Of a DNA stretch of 64,000 nt, positions 1 to 8,950 are shown piece by piece. The position numbers and the translations under genes were made by a program. Within the stretch, counting starts at the first letter, position 1. Every line of letters begins with the position of its first letter. The notes beneath the pieces are model-generated. The model was not told where the DNA came from. It did no database searches and saw only the letters and a list, made by a program, of their open reading frames with translations. The DNA is from Ignavibacteriaceae bacterium (GTDB lineage: Bacteria > Bacteroidota > Ignavibacteria > Ignavibacteriales > Ignavibacteriaceae). Location of the stretch: positions 248,001 through 312,000 of the forward strand of contig JABWCL010000001.1 of assembly GCA_013360295.1 (NCBI GenBank), in the 5' to 3' direction.

Positions 1-991
1 AATTTAACACCTTTTTAGTATCTATAGTATTCATACAATCCAAACGTTCACATTGTTCCCTAGTACAATCCGAACAGTCAATTTCAGGCTCAAAAGTATA
101 ACCTTTGGAAGAGTATGGCCCCCACCTTTTAGTGGATAAAACCCTTATTTTGGAGTAAAATCCGATGGTATTAAGACCCAGCGCTGAGGCGATATGCAAC
201 GGGCCGGTCGAGTTAGCAATTAAGAGGTCAGTACAGGAGATCAGTCCGGCGAACAAATCAAGACTAAGATTACCCTGAACAATGATAGCGCCGGTCCCGG
301 CCGCGACAATTTCACACTGTTTTGATTCTTTTGAAGAGCCTGTAATTATAAGATTACATTCTCCCAGAGCTGATATCTGCCTTGCAAGCTCATTCATTTT
401 TGTAAGAGGCAGATCAACAGAACTTCCTCCGCTGCCAGGATGAATAATTATGTTTTTCTTCCCTTTATTCGCTCCGGCTTTTAACAGAATCTCTCTTGCA
501 GCACTCTTCACGTTTTCAGGGACACTGAGCGTAACCGGCTCGCTTCTGGATATCTCTGCCGGACTAAATTCACTGCTTAGCATACTGAGATTATACTCAA
601 GTTCGTGTTTTTCCACCTTACTGCGGTGATCATAAATTTTGTGAGTATACAAGAAGGAGTAGAGGCGGTATCCGTTCCCGGTTATTTTTCTGAACCCGGC
701 TGCTTTCATTATAAAAGCTAGCCTGAATTCCGAAGAAACGACAAAAACATTATCAAATGTTTTTCCTTTTAGTAGACGGATATTCCCGGCAATATCAATC
801 TTTGAGCCTGACTTCCTGATTTCTATGACTTCATCAATCTCCGGACAGAGCCGAACAACAGGAGCAGCATAAGTATCACACATAAAACTGATTTGTGCCT
901 CACCAAAATGCTTCTTCAGCAGCTTCGCCATCGGGAGCGTTAAGACAACATCCCCTATCCGGTCTGATCTTACGATGAGGAATTTTTTCAT
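1..991 (-). CDS. Family 9 glycosyltransferase (heptosyltransferase-like), partial
   Basis: The frame is open from an ATG at 989-991 to the left edge, giving about 330 residues without a stop, so the C-terminus is missing. The N-terminus reads MKKFLIVRSDRIGDVVLTLP, the nucleotide-sugar transferase start typical of ADP-heptose:LPS heptosyltransferases (GT9). Further in are a HPGSGG-type motif and a STGPLHIA motif, which in this GT-B family lie in the C-terminal, donor-binding half. Several Cys residues near the visible end (CSDCTREQCERLDC) are also common in GT9 proteins. The start overlaps the stop of the upstream glycosylase gene as ATGA, so the two are probably translationally coupled. A role in lipopolysaccharide or surface glycan synthesis is inferred from the family; the exact sugar cannot be told. 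Confidence 0.88.
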   Translation of the reverse strand, partial: MKKFLIVRSDRIGDVVLTLPMAKLLKKHFGEAQISFMCDTYAAPVVRLCPEIDEVIEIRKSGSKIDIAGNIRLLKGKTFDNVFVVSSEFRLAFIMKAAGFRKITGNGYRLYSFLYTHKIYDHRSKVEKHELEYNLSMLSSEFSPAEISRSEPVTLSVPENVKSAAREILLKAGANKGKKNIIIHPGSGGSSVDLPLTKMNELARQISALGECNLIITGSSKESKQCEIVAAGTGAIIVQGNLSLDLFAGLISCTDLLIANSTGPLHIASALGLNTIGFYSKIRVLSTKRWGPYSSKGYTFEPEIDCSDCTREQCERLDCMNTIDTKKVLN

Positions 992-1617
992 TTGTGTTTC
1001 GAAACGAATTGGTTATCGCGGATGAAATAGCGCCACTCGAGGTGAGTGCCCTTTCGGATACCGATTCTCTCCGAGCGCCCGATTTTCATTCTTCCGGAGA
1101 ATAATCCGGATTCAGCAATAAATATTTTTTCTCCCATTAAGTTAAGTCCGTTATGCTTCCGGTTAACCTTCATTGCCTGACATACTTTACCGGGGCCGTC
1201 AGTTAATCCACGTAGTGCTGAATCCATACTCAGATTTTTTAAGCCCCGATTAGCGGCCATCTGTTTGATCCCCGTTACCGGCTCAATCGACCTGATAAGC
1301 ACAGCTTCCCCTGTCCCCTCACACCCGGTCACAACATTCATACAATCATACATGCCGTATATCAGATACACATAAATTACGCCGCCTTCCTGAAACATTA
1401 CTCTGTTCCGCTTGCTTATCCCTCGGTATGAGTGGCTAGCTTCATCGTTCTGTCTGTATGCTTCGACTTCCGTTATCATGCCGGAATAAAATACTTTCCC
1501 TGCCTGATGAACAATAATTTTCCCAAGAAGGTCTTTAGCGACAGCGGTAGCCTTCCGTATGTAAAAATCCGCAGGAAGTTTTCTAAGACTCTGTTTTAAT
1601 GTGGTAAATTGGTCCAA
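988..1617 (-). CDS. mpg: 3-methyladenine DNA glycosylase (AAG/MPG family)
   Basis: This 209-residue protein matches the AAG family of base-excision glycosylases, which remove alkylated purines by base flipping. The catalytic glutamate is in TEVEAY (about E52), followed by DEASHSYRG, RNRVMF and the YVYLIYGMYDCMNVV core, all in family order. Length is normal for the bacterial family. It is the next-to-last gene of a minus-strand run and overlaps the following glycosyltransferase by four bases. A stand-alone alkylation repair role in the cytoplasm is expected. The gene has no functional link to its glycan neighbours that I can see; the coupling is probably operon organisation only. Confidence 0.93.
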   Translation of the reverse strand: MDQFTTLKQSLRKLPADFYIRKATAVAKDLLGKIIVHQAGKVFYSGMITEVEAYRQNDEASHSYRGISKRNRVMFQEGGVIYVYLIYGMYDCMNVVTGCEGTGEAVLIRSIEPVTGIKQMAANRGLKNLSMDSALRGLTDGPGKVCQAMKVNRKHNGLNLMGEKIFIAESGLFSGRMKIGRSERIGIRKGTHLEWRYFIRDNQFVSKHK

Positions 1618-1637
1618 GATGTGTGATTATTTTATAA

Positions 1638-2327
1638 TCAGGTCCCGGTCAGTTTATTAGAGAGTGCCTGGATCTTTGAAGTGAATTCATCCGTTTTTTC
1701 AGGAAATTTCCTGATCAGCTTTTTATACATCTTGATTGCTTCGGGATAGTTAGACTGCGATTCGTATATCTGTGCCAGTGTCTCGGATATTATTTCAGCA
1801 CCTTTAAATTCAAAGTTGTCTTCGGTGGTATCTGCAGGCGGCTTTGTATCCGCGGGAGGTGAAATCTTCGCTTTCGAAATCCTTTCAGCGAGCTCTTCCA
1901 GATTCGGAAGTTTTACTCCCCGGGCCTGTACCAGCGGCTGTTTTTGCACTGAGTTTATTTCCTCTTCAACAAAAGTAGTTCTTTTATTGATTTCAAAAGG
2001 CTGCTTATGTTTTTTTATACTGTCTAATTCAGTGAGGTAAAACTGCAGTGTTTCAGGAGAATAAATCATTTCACTTCCTATCCTGAATGCTTTTTCAGCA
2101 TCAGCATATTTGCCCAGCCTGGAAAAACACTTGCCAAGAATAAAATACGGTGTCGGAGAGTGGGGGTAATGTTTAAGGCCTTCCAATACAATGGAAAGCG
2201 CTTTTTCGACGTTGTTATGATTTAACTCCGTGTCCGCCTGCCGGACGAACAACGGAGTTTTTTTATCATATTTATAAATCAGTTCAACTTTATCGACAAA
2301 CTTATCCGTTTGCAGATTGTTGTTCAC
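1638..2327 (-). CDS. Tetratricopeptide repeat protein
   Basis: The 229-residue product has clear TPR-like helices at the N-terminus (roughly residues 22-95, with NVEKALSIVLEGLKHYP and GKYADAEKAFRIGSEM) and one more at the C-terminus (about 185-215, with IYESQSNYPEAIKMYKKLIRKFP). Between them is a Pro/Lys-rich, probably flexible stretch that includes two copies of PPADT. There is no signal peptide, so it is likely cytoplasmic. It lies 3 bases downstream of the glycosyltransferase gene, and may be a scaffold for the same pathway, but that is inference. The C-terminal motif in which repeated pairs end in IRKFPE resembles TPR proteins commonly found beside glycan genes in Bacteroidota. Confidence 0.8.
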   Translation of the reverse strand: MNNNLQTDKFVDKVELIYKYDKKTPLFVRQADTELNHNNVEKALSIVLEGLKHYPHSPTPYFILGKCFSRLGKYADAEKAFRIGSEMIYSPETLQFYLTELDSIKKHKQPFEINKRTTFVEEEINSVQKQPLVQARGVKLPNLEELAERISKAKISPPADTKPPADTTEDNFEFKGAEIISETLAQIYESQSNYPEAIKMYKKLIRKFPEKTDEFTSKIQALSNKLTGT

Positions 2328-2330
2328 AAT

Positions 2331-3785
2331 TTAAGCTTTCTTCGAAAAAGCGTGCCGGATTGACGTAAATGAGACGAAGAAAAATCCGGTGAAGAATAAT
2401 ATCTGGAACGGTATAGCGGAAAGCTCCATAAAGTAAATCGAAGATAAAATACCGATGAAGCAGTAAATCGCAAGGATCAGCTCAACTATAACCGATGCTT
2501 CTATTTTCCTGTTTATATATTTATTGGAATCCCATTTATCCTTCTGGTCAACGATTTTGAATTTCGGTGTGCGGACGAACTCGCTCTTTCTGGAAAGCAA
2601 ACCTTCTATGACCGCCCGGGAATTATTGACAGCAAAGCCCATACTGCCTGCCATAAATAACGGGAACAGAACTATCTTTTTTCTCCAATCGGTTCGGATA
2701 TCTTTCTGTGAGTAAAGATAGAACAGGAATGAACTCACAAACGCGAGAACAAACAATGAAAGTATAGCGAAATATGCCTCGTGTGATCCGCTGTTTTTAA
2801 TAAAAATAAGCGGAACGTTCATTATAGCAGCGAGCAGAATAAACGGGAAAACCAGATTATTTGTAAGGTGAAAAGTTGACTGCAGTTTAACCTTGAGTGG
2901 AAGTTTTGATCTCCATACAAGCGGTAAAATTTTCTTAGCAGTTTCAACAGCGCCTTTAGTCCACCTGAACTGCTGGGCTTTAAGAGCGTTGATTTCGGAC
3001 GGAAGCTCAGCGGGAGAAATAATATCTCTGAGGAATACAAAGCGCCATCCGTTCAGCTGTGCACGGTAGCTCAGATCAAGGTCTTCTGTTAGTGTATCTG
3101 AGTGCCAGTTACCGGCGTCCTCGATGCACGATTTCCGCCATACACCGCCCGTTCCGTTGAAGTTAATAAAGTACCCAGCTTTATTACGGATGTTCTGCTC
3201 GATAACGAAATGTCCGTCGAGTGCAAGCGCCTGTGTTTTGGTCAGAATGGAATAATCACCATTGAGGTGCTCCCACCTGGTCTGGACCATACCTACTTTA
3301 TCATCACTAAAAAATGGAAGGGTCTTAACGAGAAAATCTTTCTGAGGGACAAAATCCGCGTCGAAGATGGCAATATACTCACCCTTCGCGAGGCGCATCC
3401 CTTCTTTCAGAGCGCCGGCTTTGAATCCTTCGCGGCTGCCTCTTCTGATGTGGTGAATATCAAATCCTTCTTTTTTCTTTTGCTCAACCAGGGCATGAAC
3501 TATGTTAACGGTTTCGTCGGTTGAATCGTCAAGTACCTGAATTTCGAATTTATCTTTTGGATATTCGATCTCGCAGACGGAGTTTATTAGTCTTTCGACA
3601 ACGTAAAGTTCGTTGTAAAGCGGAAGTTGAATTGTAACGATCCCGTCGGGGACCTTAGCTTCTTTTGGTTCGTGATTAAAATGCTTATATTTTTTATAAT
3701 AATAGATCATAATTAGCCCGTGCATACCAAATATAAAAAGTATGGACAGGGACACGAAATAAGAAACTAATACTAGTTCTTCCAT
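2331..3785 (-). CDS. Processive family 2 glycosyltransferase, membrane-bound
   Basis: This 484-residue protein has the layout of cellulose-synthase-like GT2 enzymes. One N-terminal membrane segment (about 6-28) precedes a GT-A domain with QVLDDSTD (about 87), the metal-binding FDADF (about 143), the TEDLDLSYR acceptor motif (about 235) and QQFRW, the QxxRW signature of processive enzymes (about 272). Four or so hydrophobic segments follow between 300 and 480. Such proteins polymerise or transfer sugars from nucleotide donors at the inner face of the cytoplasmic membrane. The closest familiar relatives are glucomannan/mannan synthase-like bacterial GT2s, but the product is not determinable here. 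It sits between an LptE-like gene and a TPR gene, so an envelope polysaccharide role is likely. Confidence 0.88.
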   Translation of the reverse strand: MEELVLVSYFVSLSILFIFGMHGLIMIYYYKKYKHFNHEPKEAKVPDGIVTIQLPLYNELYVVERLINSVCEIEYPKDKFEIQVLDDSTDETVNIVHALVEQKKKEGFDIHHIRRGSREGFKAGALKEGMRLAKGEYIAIFDADFVPQKDFLVKTLPFFSDDKVGMVQTRWEHLNGDYSILTKTQALALDGHFVIEQNIRNKAGYFINFNGTGGVWRKSCIEDAGNWHSDTLTEDLDLSYRAQLNGWRFVFLRDIISPAELPSEINALKAQQFRWTKGAVETAKKILPLVWRSKLPLKVKLQSTFHLTNNLVFPFILLAAIMNVPLIFIKNSGSHEAYFAILSLFVLAFVSSFLFYLYSQKDIRTDWRKKIVLFPLFMAGSMGFAVNNSRAVIEGLLSRKSEFVRTPKFKIVDQKDKWDSNKYINRKIEASVIVELILAIYCFIGILSSIYFMELSAIPFQILFFTGFFFVSFTSIRHAFSKKA

Positions 3786-3812
3786 TATATTCCTAAAATG
3801 TTAATAAAAAAA

Positions 3813-4352
3813 TCACCAACCTGAGACGGTTTCTAATAAAATATCATCCGTTATTCTGTCAACGGCTGTTTCAATTCCTTTTGTTCGTTCGGCAAGGCCT
3901 CCGCCGGAGGCGTAATCACCGTAATTCGAAAATTGTCTTTCAAAGATCACTTTTTTCTTTACCAGGTCTCTGTATACAACCTGGACAGTTATACTGACTT
4001 TCCTGCTCGCGAGTGTTTCACCTCCGGTCACTACTGCCGGGAGGTCGCTGAATGATACTATTGCTGTTTCAAGTATTGCGTCAGCGTTAGTTCTGTCGCT
4101 GATAGCAAGATTGTTATCATTAATAAACTTTTGAGTAAGCTGAGTGTTGAACAATTCTCTCAGCCCGCCTTCACTTGAACCGCTTCTGTCCTCAGTAAAC
4201 GGTATCGCAATCGTTTTCAGATGAGGCGGTACAGACGCTCCGGAGAAAGAATAAGGACACCCGGAACAGCCTGTAAAATTAAACAAATAATAGGTAAAAA
4301 ACAATCCATAAAACCAGCGGGATTGTACTATCGTTTTGAGATTACCAATCAT
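3813..4352 (-). CDS. LptE-like LPS-assembly lipoprotein
   Basis: The 179-residue product starts with a hydrophobic segment (about 13-27) ending in FTGC, a somewhat atypical lipobox, followed by CPYSFSGASVPPHLKTIAIP. The pattern YSFSG...P.H.KTIAIP...N/D and a later TQKFINDNNL segment is typical of the LptE family that plugs the LptD translocon in the outer membrane. The start lies inside the 3' end of the sigma-54 regulator (11-base overlap), an arrangement I recall as common in Bacteroidota. The overlap supports this ATG and translational coupling. It probably helps place LPS in the outer leaflet. Confidence 0.82.
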   Translation of the reverse strand: MIGNLKTIVQSRWFYGLFFTYYLFNFTGCSGCPYSFSGASVPPHLKTIAIPFTEDRSGSSEGGLRELFNTQLTQKFINDNNLAISDRTNADAILETAIVSFSDLPAVVTGGETLASRKVSITVQVVYRDLVKKKVIFERQFSNYGDYASGGGLAERTKGIETAVDRITDDILLETVSGW

Positions 4353-5454
4353 ATATTTCGTATTCCTTGATCTTTCTATAGAGGGTCCTCTCGCTAATAT
4401 CCAAAAGCCTTGAAGCTTTCCGTTTATTTCCCCTTGCCTTGGTTAAAGCAGCGATTATTGCGTTCTTTTCAGCATCTTTTACGGACAACCCGGAAGTCAG
4501 GACCTTCTCTTCATTAACAAAAACTTTGGGTGAATATCCCTGTAAAATTGCTTTGATTTCGAGAATATCTTTCTTTAATTCAAACAGCGCACGGTAAATA
4601 AATTCATTCTGTGCATCCTGAGGATTTTTTCCCAGCGCCATCGGAAGATTGCGCTGCTTTTCCTCAGCAGGTTCCTGAATCCGCAGAAGCGACATAATCA
4701 GTTCTTTACTCAGAAATATGTCCCTGTTCAGGGTTACTGCGCTTTCTATGGTATTTTTTAACTCTCTCACGTTCCCCGGCCACGGATAATCAAGCAGCAC
4801 ATCCATTACCTCCGATGTCATCCTTGGTATCCTGATGTTATTTTCCTGGCAGATTTTCTTCATAAAGTGATCTACCAGAACATCAATATCAATTTTTCGT
4901 TTCCTGAGCGGAGGTATATTCAGGGTCACTGCCTTCAAACGGAAATAGAGATCCTGCCTGAATTTCTTTTTCTCGACCTGCTCCTGCAAGTCTTTATTAG
5001 TTGCCGCGATAAAACGAACGTCAACTTTCGTAACTGTTTCTGCGCCCAGAACCATAAATTCCTGGAGTTCTATCGCACGAAGGAGTTTTACCTGAGTAAC
5101 CAGGGGCATCTCCGCGATTTCATCGAGGAAGAGTGTACCTTTATCGGCAAGTTCAAAATATCCCTTTCTGGAATCAACTGCCCCCGTAAATGAACCTTTT
5201 TTATGTCCGAAAAGTTCGCTCTCGAGAATACCCTCAGGAATTGCTCCGCAATTAACACTTACGAGTTGGCGCGACGAGCGATGGCTCGAGTTATGTATAG
5301 CGCGAGCGAACACCTCTTTCCCCACACCGCTCTCACCAAATATAAGAACTGAAATATCGGTAGGGGCTACCTGCATAATAACCTCAATTATCTCCCGTAT
5401 CTCACGGGACTTTGCGATTATTCCGTTTTCTTTCTGAAATTGTTCGATTGTCAT
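4342..5454 (-). CDS. Sigma-54-dependent transcriptional activator (AAA+ and Fis HTH, no receiver)
   Basis: The 370-residue protein begins almost directly with the AAA+ domain: Walker A GESGVGKE near residue 40, the sigma-54 contact loop GSFTGA near 95 (first-position variant of GAFTGA is normal), Walker B LFLDEIAEMP and the arginine-finger region. A Fis-type helix-turn-helix closes the protein (about 325-368, KRKASRLLDISERTLYRKI). No receiver, GAF or PAS domain precedes the AAA+ module, so activity must be set by concentration, a partner or constitutively. It overlaps the LptE-like gene and follows ruvA closely. The targets cannot be read from this window; envelope genes are a plausible guess because of the conserved pairing with lptE. 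Confidence 0.92.
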   Translation of the reverse strand: MTIEQFQKENGIIAKSREIREIIEVIMQVAPTDISVLIFGESGVGKEVFARAIHNSSHRSSRQLVSVNCGAIPEGILESELFGHKKGSFTGAVDSRKGYFELADKGTLFLDEIAEMPLVTQVKLLRAIELQEFMVLGAETVTKVDVRFIAATNKDLQEQVEKKKFRQDLYFRLKAVTLNIPPLRKRKIDIDVLVDHFMKKICQENNIRIPRMTSEVMDVLLDYPWPGNVRELKNTIESAVTLNRDIFLSKELIMSLLRIQEPAEEKQRNLPMALGKNPQDAQNEFIYRALFELKKDILEIKAILQGYSPKVFVNEEKVLTSGLSVKDAEKNAIIAALTKARGNKRKASRLLDISERTLYRKIKEYEIYDW

Positions 5455-5481
5455 TGAAATAAAAATATTTAATCAGAAAAT

Positions 5482-6060
5482 TTACGAAAATGCTTTCTTT
5501 ATTGCAGATTTAACAAGTTCTTCAAGTGAAATATCCGGGGAGGCTTCCAGGGCCTCCCTCACACTCTTTTCTGCAATCTTAGCACCATAGCCGAGTGATA
5601 TCAAAGCTTTTATCGCCTCGCTCCGGATTCCGCCGCCGGAGACCACTCCTTCAATCTCGATCCGGTCAACCTTACCTCTGAGTTCGAGAATGATCCTTTC
5701 CGCAGTCTTCCTCCCCACACCCGGTACACCAGTAAGTCTGTCATAGTTCCCTGTTGAGATAGTTGACTGTAGATCAGATGCCTGAATCCCGGATAAGATT
5801 CCAAGCGCTAGTTTGGGTCCGATCCCGTTAATGGTAATCAACAATTCGAACATCTGAAGTTCCTGCTTATCAATGAAGCCAAATAGTTGAATTGCATCTT
5901 CTTTAACATTCGTATAAATAAAAAGCTCTGTTTCAGAATTTCCGCTTAGCTTCTCCAGAGAATTAGCTGAGACTGAAACCTTGTACCCTACTCCGCCTGT
6001 ATCAATTATGAGGGTGGTTCCTTCTATATATAATATTTTTCCTCTGAGGTATCCTATCAC
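5482..6060 (-). CDS. ruvA: Holliday junction branch migration protein RuvA
   Basis: The 192-residue sequence shows the RuvA plan: an N-terminal OB fold (MIGYLRGKILYIEG...), paired helix-hairpin-helix elements around residues 70-130 (LLITINGIGPKLALGIL and LTGVPGVGRKTAERIILEL), and a C-terminal domain III (about 145-190) that contacts RuvB. RuvA tetramers hold the four-way junction while RuvB drives branch migration. The start overlaps the stop of ruvC by four bases, as expected for a ruvC-ruvA operon. No ruvB is present in the window. Confidence 0.97.
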   Translation of the reverse strand: MIGYLRGKILYIEGTTLIIDTGGVGYKVSVSANSLEKLSGNSETELFIYTNVKEDAIQLFGFIDKQELQMFELLITINGIGPKLALGILSGIQASDLQSTISTGNYDRLTGVPGVGRKTAERIILELRGKVDRIEIEGVVSGGGIRSEAIKALISLGYGAKIAEKSVREALEASPDISLEELVKSAIKKAFS

Positions 6061-6590
6061 TTTATTACTCTCTCCGGATTGTTTTCGATGAATTTTTTCC
6101 AGCTCTTTTTACCGGAAACGTTTTTGATGAGCCTGCCTGAATGACAAACAGCCACGGCTAGCGCGTCCGATTCATCAAGTTTTAACTTGTTGTTCAAAAA
6201 AAGGATTTTTTTTACCATATAAGCCACCTGCTCTTTCGAAGCTGACCCAACGCCTGTTATCGCCTTTTTCACTTCACGAGGGGCGTATTCGGAAGGATAC
6301 AGACCGTGATGCATACCGGCAAGAATCGAAACTCCCCTGGCATAACCTATCTTCAATGTTGACTGAACATTCTTTCCGTAGAATGCGGTCTCGATCGCTA
6401 ATTCATCAGGACGATATTTTTTAATTATCTGATACAACTCTGAGTAAATTTTTTCGAGCCGCGGGGGTATTGTGGCAAGTTTATTTAACTGGATTACCCC
6501 GGAGCAGATCAATCTGTGTTCACCGCCGCTGAAATCAATTATTCCATAACCGGTTCTGATTGTTCCGGGGTCAATTCCTATTATTGTCAT
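6057..6590 (-). CDS. ruvC: Holliday junction resolvase RuvC
   Basis: The 177-residue protein has the RNase H-like resolvase motifs in order: D7 in GIDPGTIRTGYG, the glutamate in LAIETAFYGKNVQST (about 66), and the paired acidic residues in DESDALAVAVCH (about 139-142). It nicks Holliday junctions held by RuvAB. It is separated from recJ by about 70 bases and overlaps ruvA by four bases, forming a recombination-repair run with recJ. Confidence 0.97.
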   Translation of the reverse strand: MTIIGIDPGTIRTGYGIIDFSGGEHRLICSGVIQLNKLATIPPRLEKIYSELYQIIKKYRPDELAIETAFYGKNVQSTLKIGYARGVSILAGMHHGLYPSEYAPREVKKAITGVGSASKEQVAYMVKKILFLNNKLKLDESDALAVAVCHSGRLIKNVSGKKSWKKFIENNPERVIK

Positions 6591-6661
6591 TAGTCAGTTT
6601 TATAAAGAATAAAACACTAATTTAGAAAATTTCCCTGATATCTGGCACTCTTAAAAGAGTA

Positions 6662-8371
6662 TTATCCGGGAAACCTGATATCTTTAATCTTTAATTGAGC
6701 AAAGCTCCTGCTGTAGTTAGAAGCAATATCAATTGTGAATGCCAGATCAAACACTCTCTCACCTTTGAAAATCCGGCGGTAATACTCAGGCATATTGAAA
6801 CCGACTGCGTCAAAAACCTTATCAGTCCCCTTCTGTGCCACAGTCATAATAAGGTGCTTTTCCTTGATAAGCCTGGGATTGTCTTTAACAGTCACATTTT
6901 CAAGCCAGAATGTCGGGCGCATATTCGCGGGACCGAAGGGAGCGAACTGCTCGATCAGCCTCATGAATTTTGGAGTAAGATCTTCAAAGCTGATCTTAGC
7001 GTCAACATCAATGGTTGGAGAAGTATCAGAACCGTTTAGCTTTCCGGAGACGATATCATTAAACTTTTTTCTGAATTCGTCAACTTTATCAAGTTCAACC
7101 GCTAACCCGGCAGCAGCCTCGTGCCCCCCAAAGTGCAGCAGAAGGTCTTCACACTCTTTCAGAGCTTCATAGATATTGAATTTCGAAATGCTTCTTGCGG
7201 AACCCTTCGCTACCCCGTCTATCGTAGTCAGCATTATGGTTGGCTTATAATATTTTTCGACAAGCCTGGAAGCTACTATGCCGATCACGCCGGGATGCCA
7301 TTCATTGTTATGCAGAACGAGAGTATCAGGAATATTATCACCGTATTCGGAGTCAAGCATATTCACGGCACGGGTGAGCGTGTCCTCATCTATCTTTCGA
7401 CGCTGGCGATTCTCCTCTTCCAGTATTGACGCGAGTTCGCGTGCTTTGGCATTATCTTCGGTAATCAGAAGTTCGACAGCTGTCTTTGCGTCGCTCATCC
7501 TCCCTACTGCATTAATCCTGGGAGCGATTGTAAATACAACCTGTCCGGAAGTCATTTTTCCGGGTTCAAGCCGGGCGTTTTCAATCAGGGCTCTGATTCC
7601 GGGCCTGGGTGAATTGTTAATCTGGGCAAGCCCCTCCTTCACTAGGATCCTGTTCTCATCAACGAGCGGAACAATGTCGGCTGCACCGGCGAGTGCTACA
7701 AGATCCAGGTATTCCATCGGATATTCTTTTTTTCCGATCCTTTTGCAAATACCCTGAACTAACTTGAAGGCAACCCCGGCCCCTGAGAGATACTTAAACG
7801 GATATTCACACCCCGGCTTTAACGGATCCAATACAGCCAGTGCGTCAGGAAGAACTTCCTTTGGCTGATGATGATCACAAATGATCACCTGCAGGCCTTT
7901 TGAATTGGCGTAAGCTGTTTCTTCAACCGCAGTTATTCCGCAGTCAACAGTAATGAGGAGCGAAGCACCGGTAGAAACTGCGTAATCAATGCCGCTAATC
8001 GAAACACCGTATCCTTCTTTCAGCCTGTTGGGAATATAATAATCCACATTAGCATCCATCCGCTTAAAAAAAAGATAAAGTAACGAAGTGGAGCAGGTTC
8101 CATCAACATCATAGTCTCCGTAAACCAGTATTTTTTCTTTGGAAGTTATTGCGTCGATAATGCGCATTGTGGCGGTCTCCATCCCGGACATCAGGAAAGG
8201 ATCGTGAAGATCTTCAAGTGTCGGACGGAAAAAGACACGCGCTTCCTGGTAGGATCTGACATTGCGTAAAAACAATATCTTCCCTATTACCGGAGGCACG
8301 TGCAGCAATTCGGCCAGTTCGGCCGACTTTTGCTCATCGGGTAGTGATCTGAGGTCCCATATTTTCTGCAT
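6662..8371 (-). CDS. recJ: Single-stranded-DNA-specific exonuclease RecJ
   Basis: The 569-residue protein has the DHH phosphoesterase motifs VYGDYDVDGTCS (about residue 80-90), an acidic VTVDCGI, and ICDHHQP (about 165-170), then the DHHA1 domain with GGHEAAAG (about 410) and a C-terminal OB-like region. These are the motifs of RecJ, the 5'-3' single-strand exonuclease acting in RecF-pathway recombination and mismatch repair. Length is typical. The start is about 30 bases after the mature 3' end of the RNase P RNA on the same strand, with no terminator visible between, so the two may share a transcript. Confidence 0.96.
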   Translation of the reverse strand: MQKIWDLRSLPDEQKSAELAELLHVPPVIGKILFLRNVRSYQEARVFFRPTLEDLHDPFLMSGMETATMRIIDAITSKEKILVYGDYDVDGTCSTSLLYLFFKRMDANVDYYIPNRLKEGYGVSISGIDYAVSTGASLLITVDCGITAVEETAYANSKGLQVIICDHHQPKEVLPDALAVLDPLKPGCEYPFKYLSGAGVAFKLVQGICKRIGKKEYPMEYLDLVALAGAADIVPLVDENRILVKEGLAQINNSPRPGIRALIENARLEPGKMTSGQVVFTIAPRINAVGRMSDAKTAVELLITEDNAKARELASILEEENRQRRKIDEDTLTRAVNMLDSEYGDNIPDTLVLHNNEWHPGVIGIVASRLVEKYYKPTIMLTTIDGVAKGSARSISKFNIYEALKECEDLLLHFGGHEAAAGLAVELDKVDEFRKKFNDIVSGKLNGSDTSPTIDVDAKISFEDLTPKFMRLIEQFAPFGPANMRPTFWLENVTVKDNPRLIKEKHLIMTVAQKGTDKVFDAVGFNMPEYYRRIFKGERVFDLAFTIDIASNYSRSFAQLKIKDIRFPG

Positions 8372-8401
8372 ATTACTCTATGGAATCCATCAGGAACCAA
8401 A

Positions 8402-8804
8402 CTCAGAAATACATAAGCCGAATTCTGTATCCTTGCGGAGAGCAGTTATTTATCTAAAGCAAGTTATTAACTTACTTCCAGCGGTCTACCCGGAACCAGA
8501 GTGCGGATAGCACCTGCCAAAAGGCTGATTCCTGCTTGACCTTGCACCGGATGGGGTTTGCCTGCCTGAAGCATATGCTCCAGCCGTAATGGCTGTATTG
8601 TTACCAAGACAGGGGCCGGCTCTTACCCGGCCTTTTCACCCTTACCATATCTCTATGGCGGTATGTTTCTGTGGCACTTTCCATAGTTGTTAGATTACTC
8701 AAAACAACTTCCGGGAATTACCCGGCATCCTATCCTAAGGTGTTCGGACTTTCCTCTAAATCGTATGAATTAGCAACTGCTGTAAACCTGCGTATTTGTT
8801 CCTG
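8402..8804 (-). ncRNA. rnpB: RNase P RNA, class A
   Basis: Read on the minus strand, the block GAGGAAAGTCCGAACACC (about 8748-8765) is the hallmark 5' conserved region of bacterial RNase P RNA, followed by an AGGGTGAAAAGGCC-like core, a GCAGGCAAACCCC segment, and near the 3' end CAGAATTCGGCTTA, the conserved CR-V/P2 region. The outermost bases (AAATAC near 8795 and GTATTT near 8409) can pair as P1. The roughly 400-base length fits class A. The ends are estimated from P1 pairing, so they may be off by several bases. It is the catalytic RNA that trims tRNA 5' ends. Confidence 0.93.
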
Positions 8805-8901
8805 ATGTTATTTTATGATTTGTTACTAAATAATTATTAATTGTCGCAATATAATAAAATTCACAGATTATATTCTTCTATTTCTGGTTGCTGTTTACGG
8901 C

Positions 8902-8930
8902 AAAAAAAAATGCCGGCATAAACCGGCATT
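8902..8930 (-). terminator. Intrinsic terminator after the zinc-ribbon gene
   Basis: On the minus strand, AATGCCGG pairs with CCGGCATT around a short loop and is followed by nine T residues. It lies 20 bases after the stop of the zinc-ribbon protein gene and upstream of rnpB, so it should separate the Nif3/zinc-ribbon transcript from rnpB. Confidence 0.85.
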
Positions 8931-8950
8931 GTAATAATCGGGGAAGGTTA

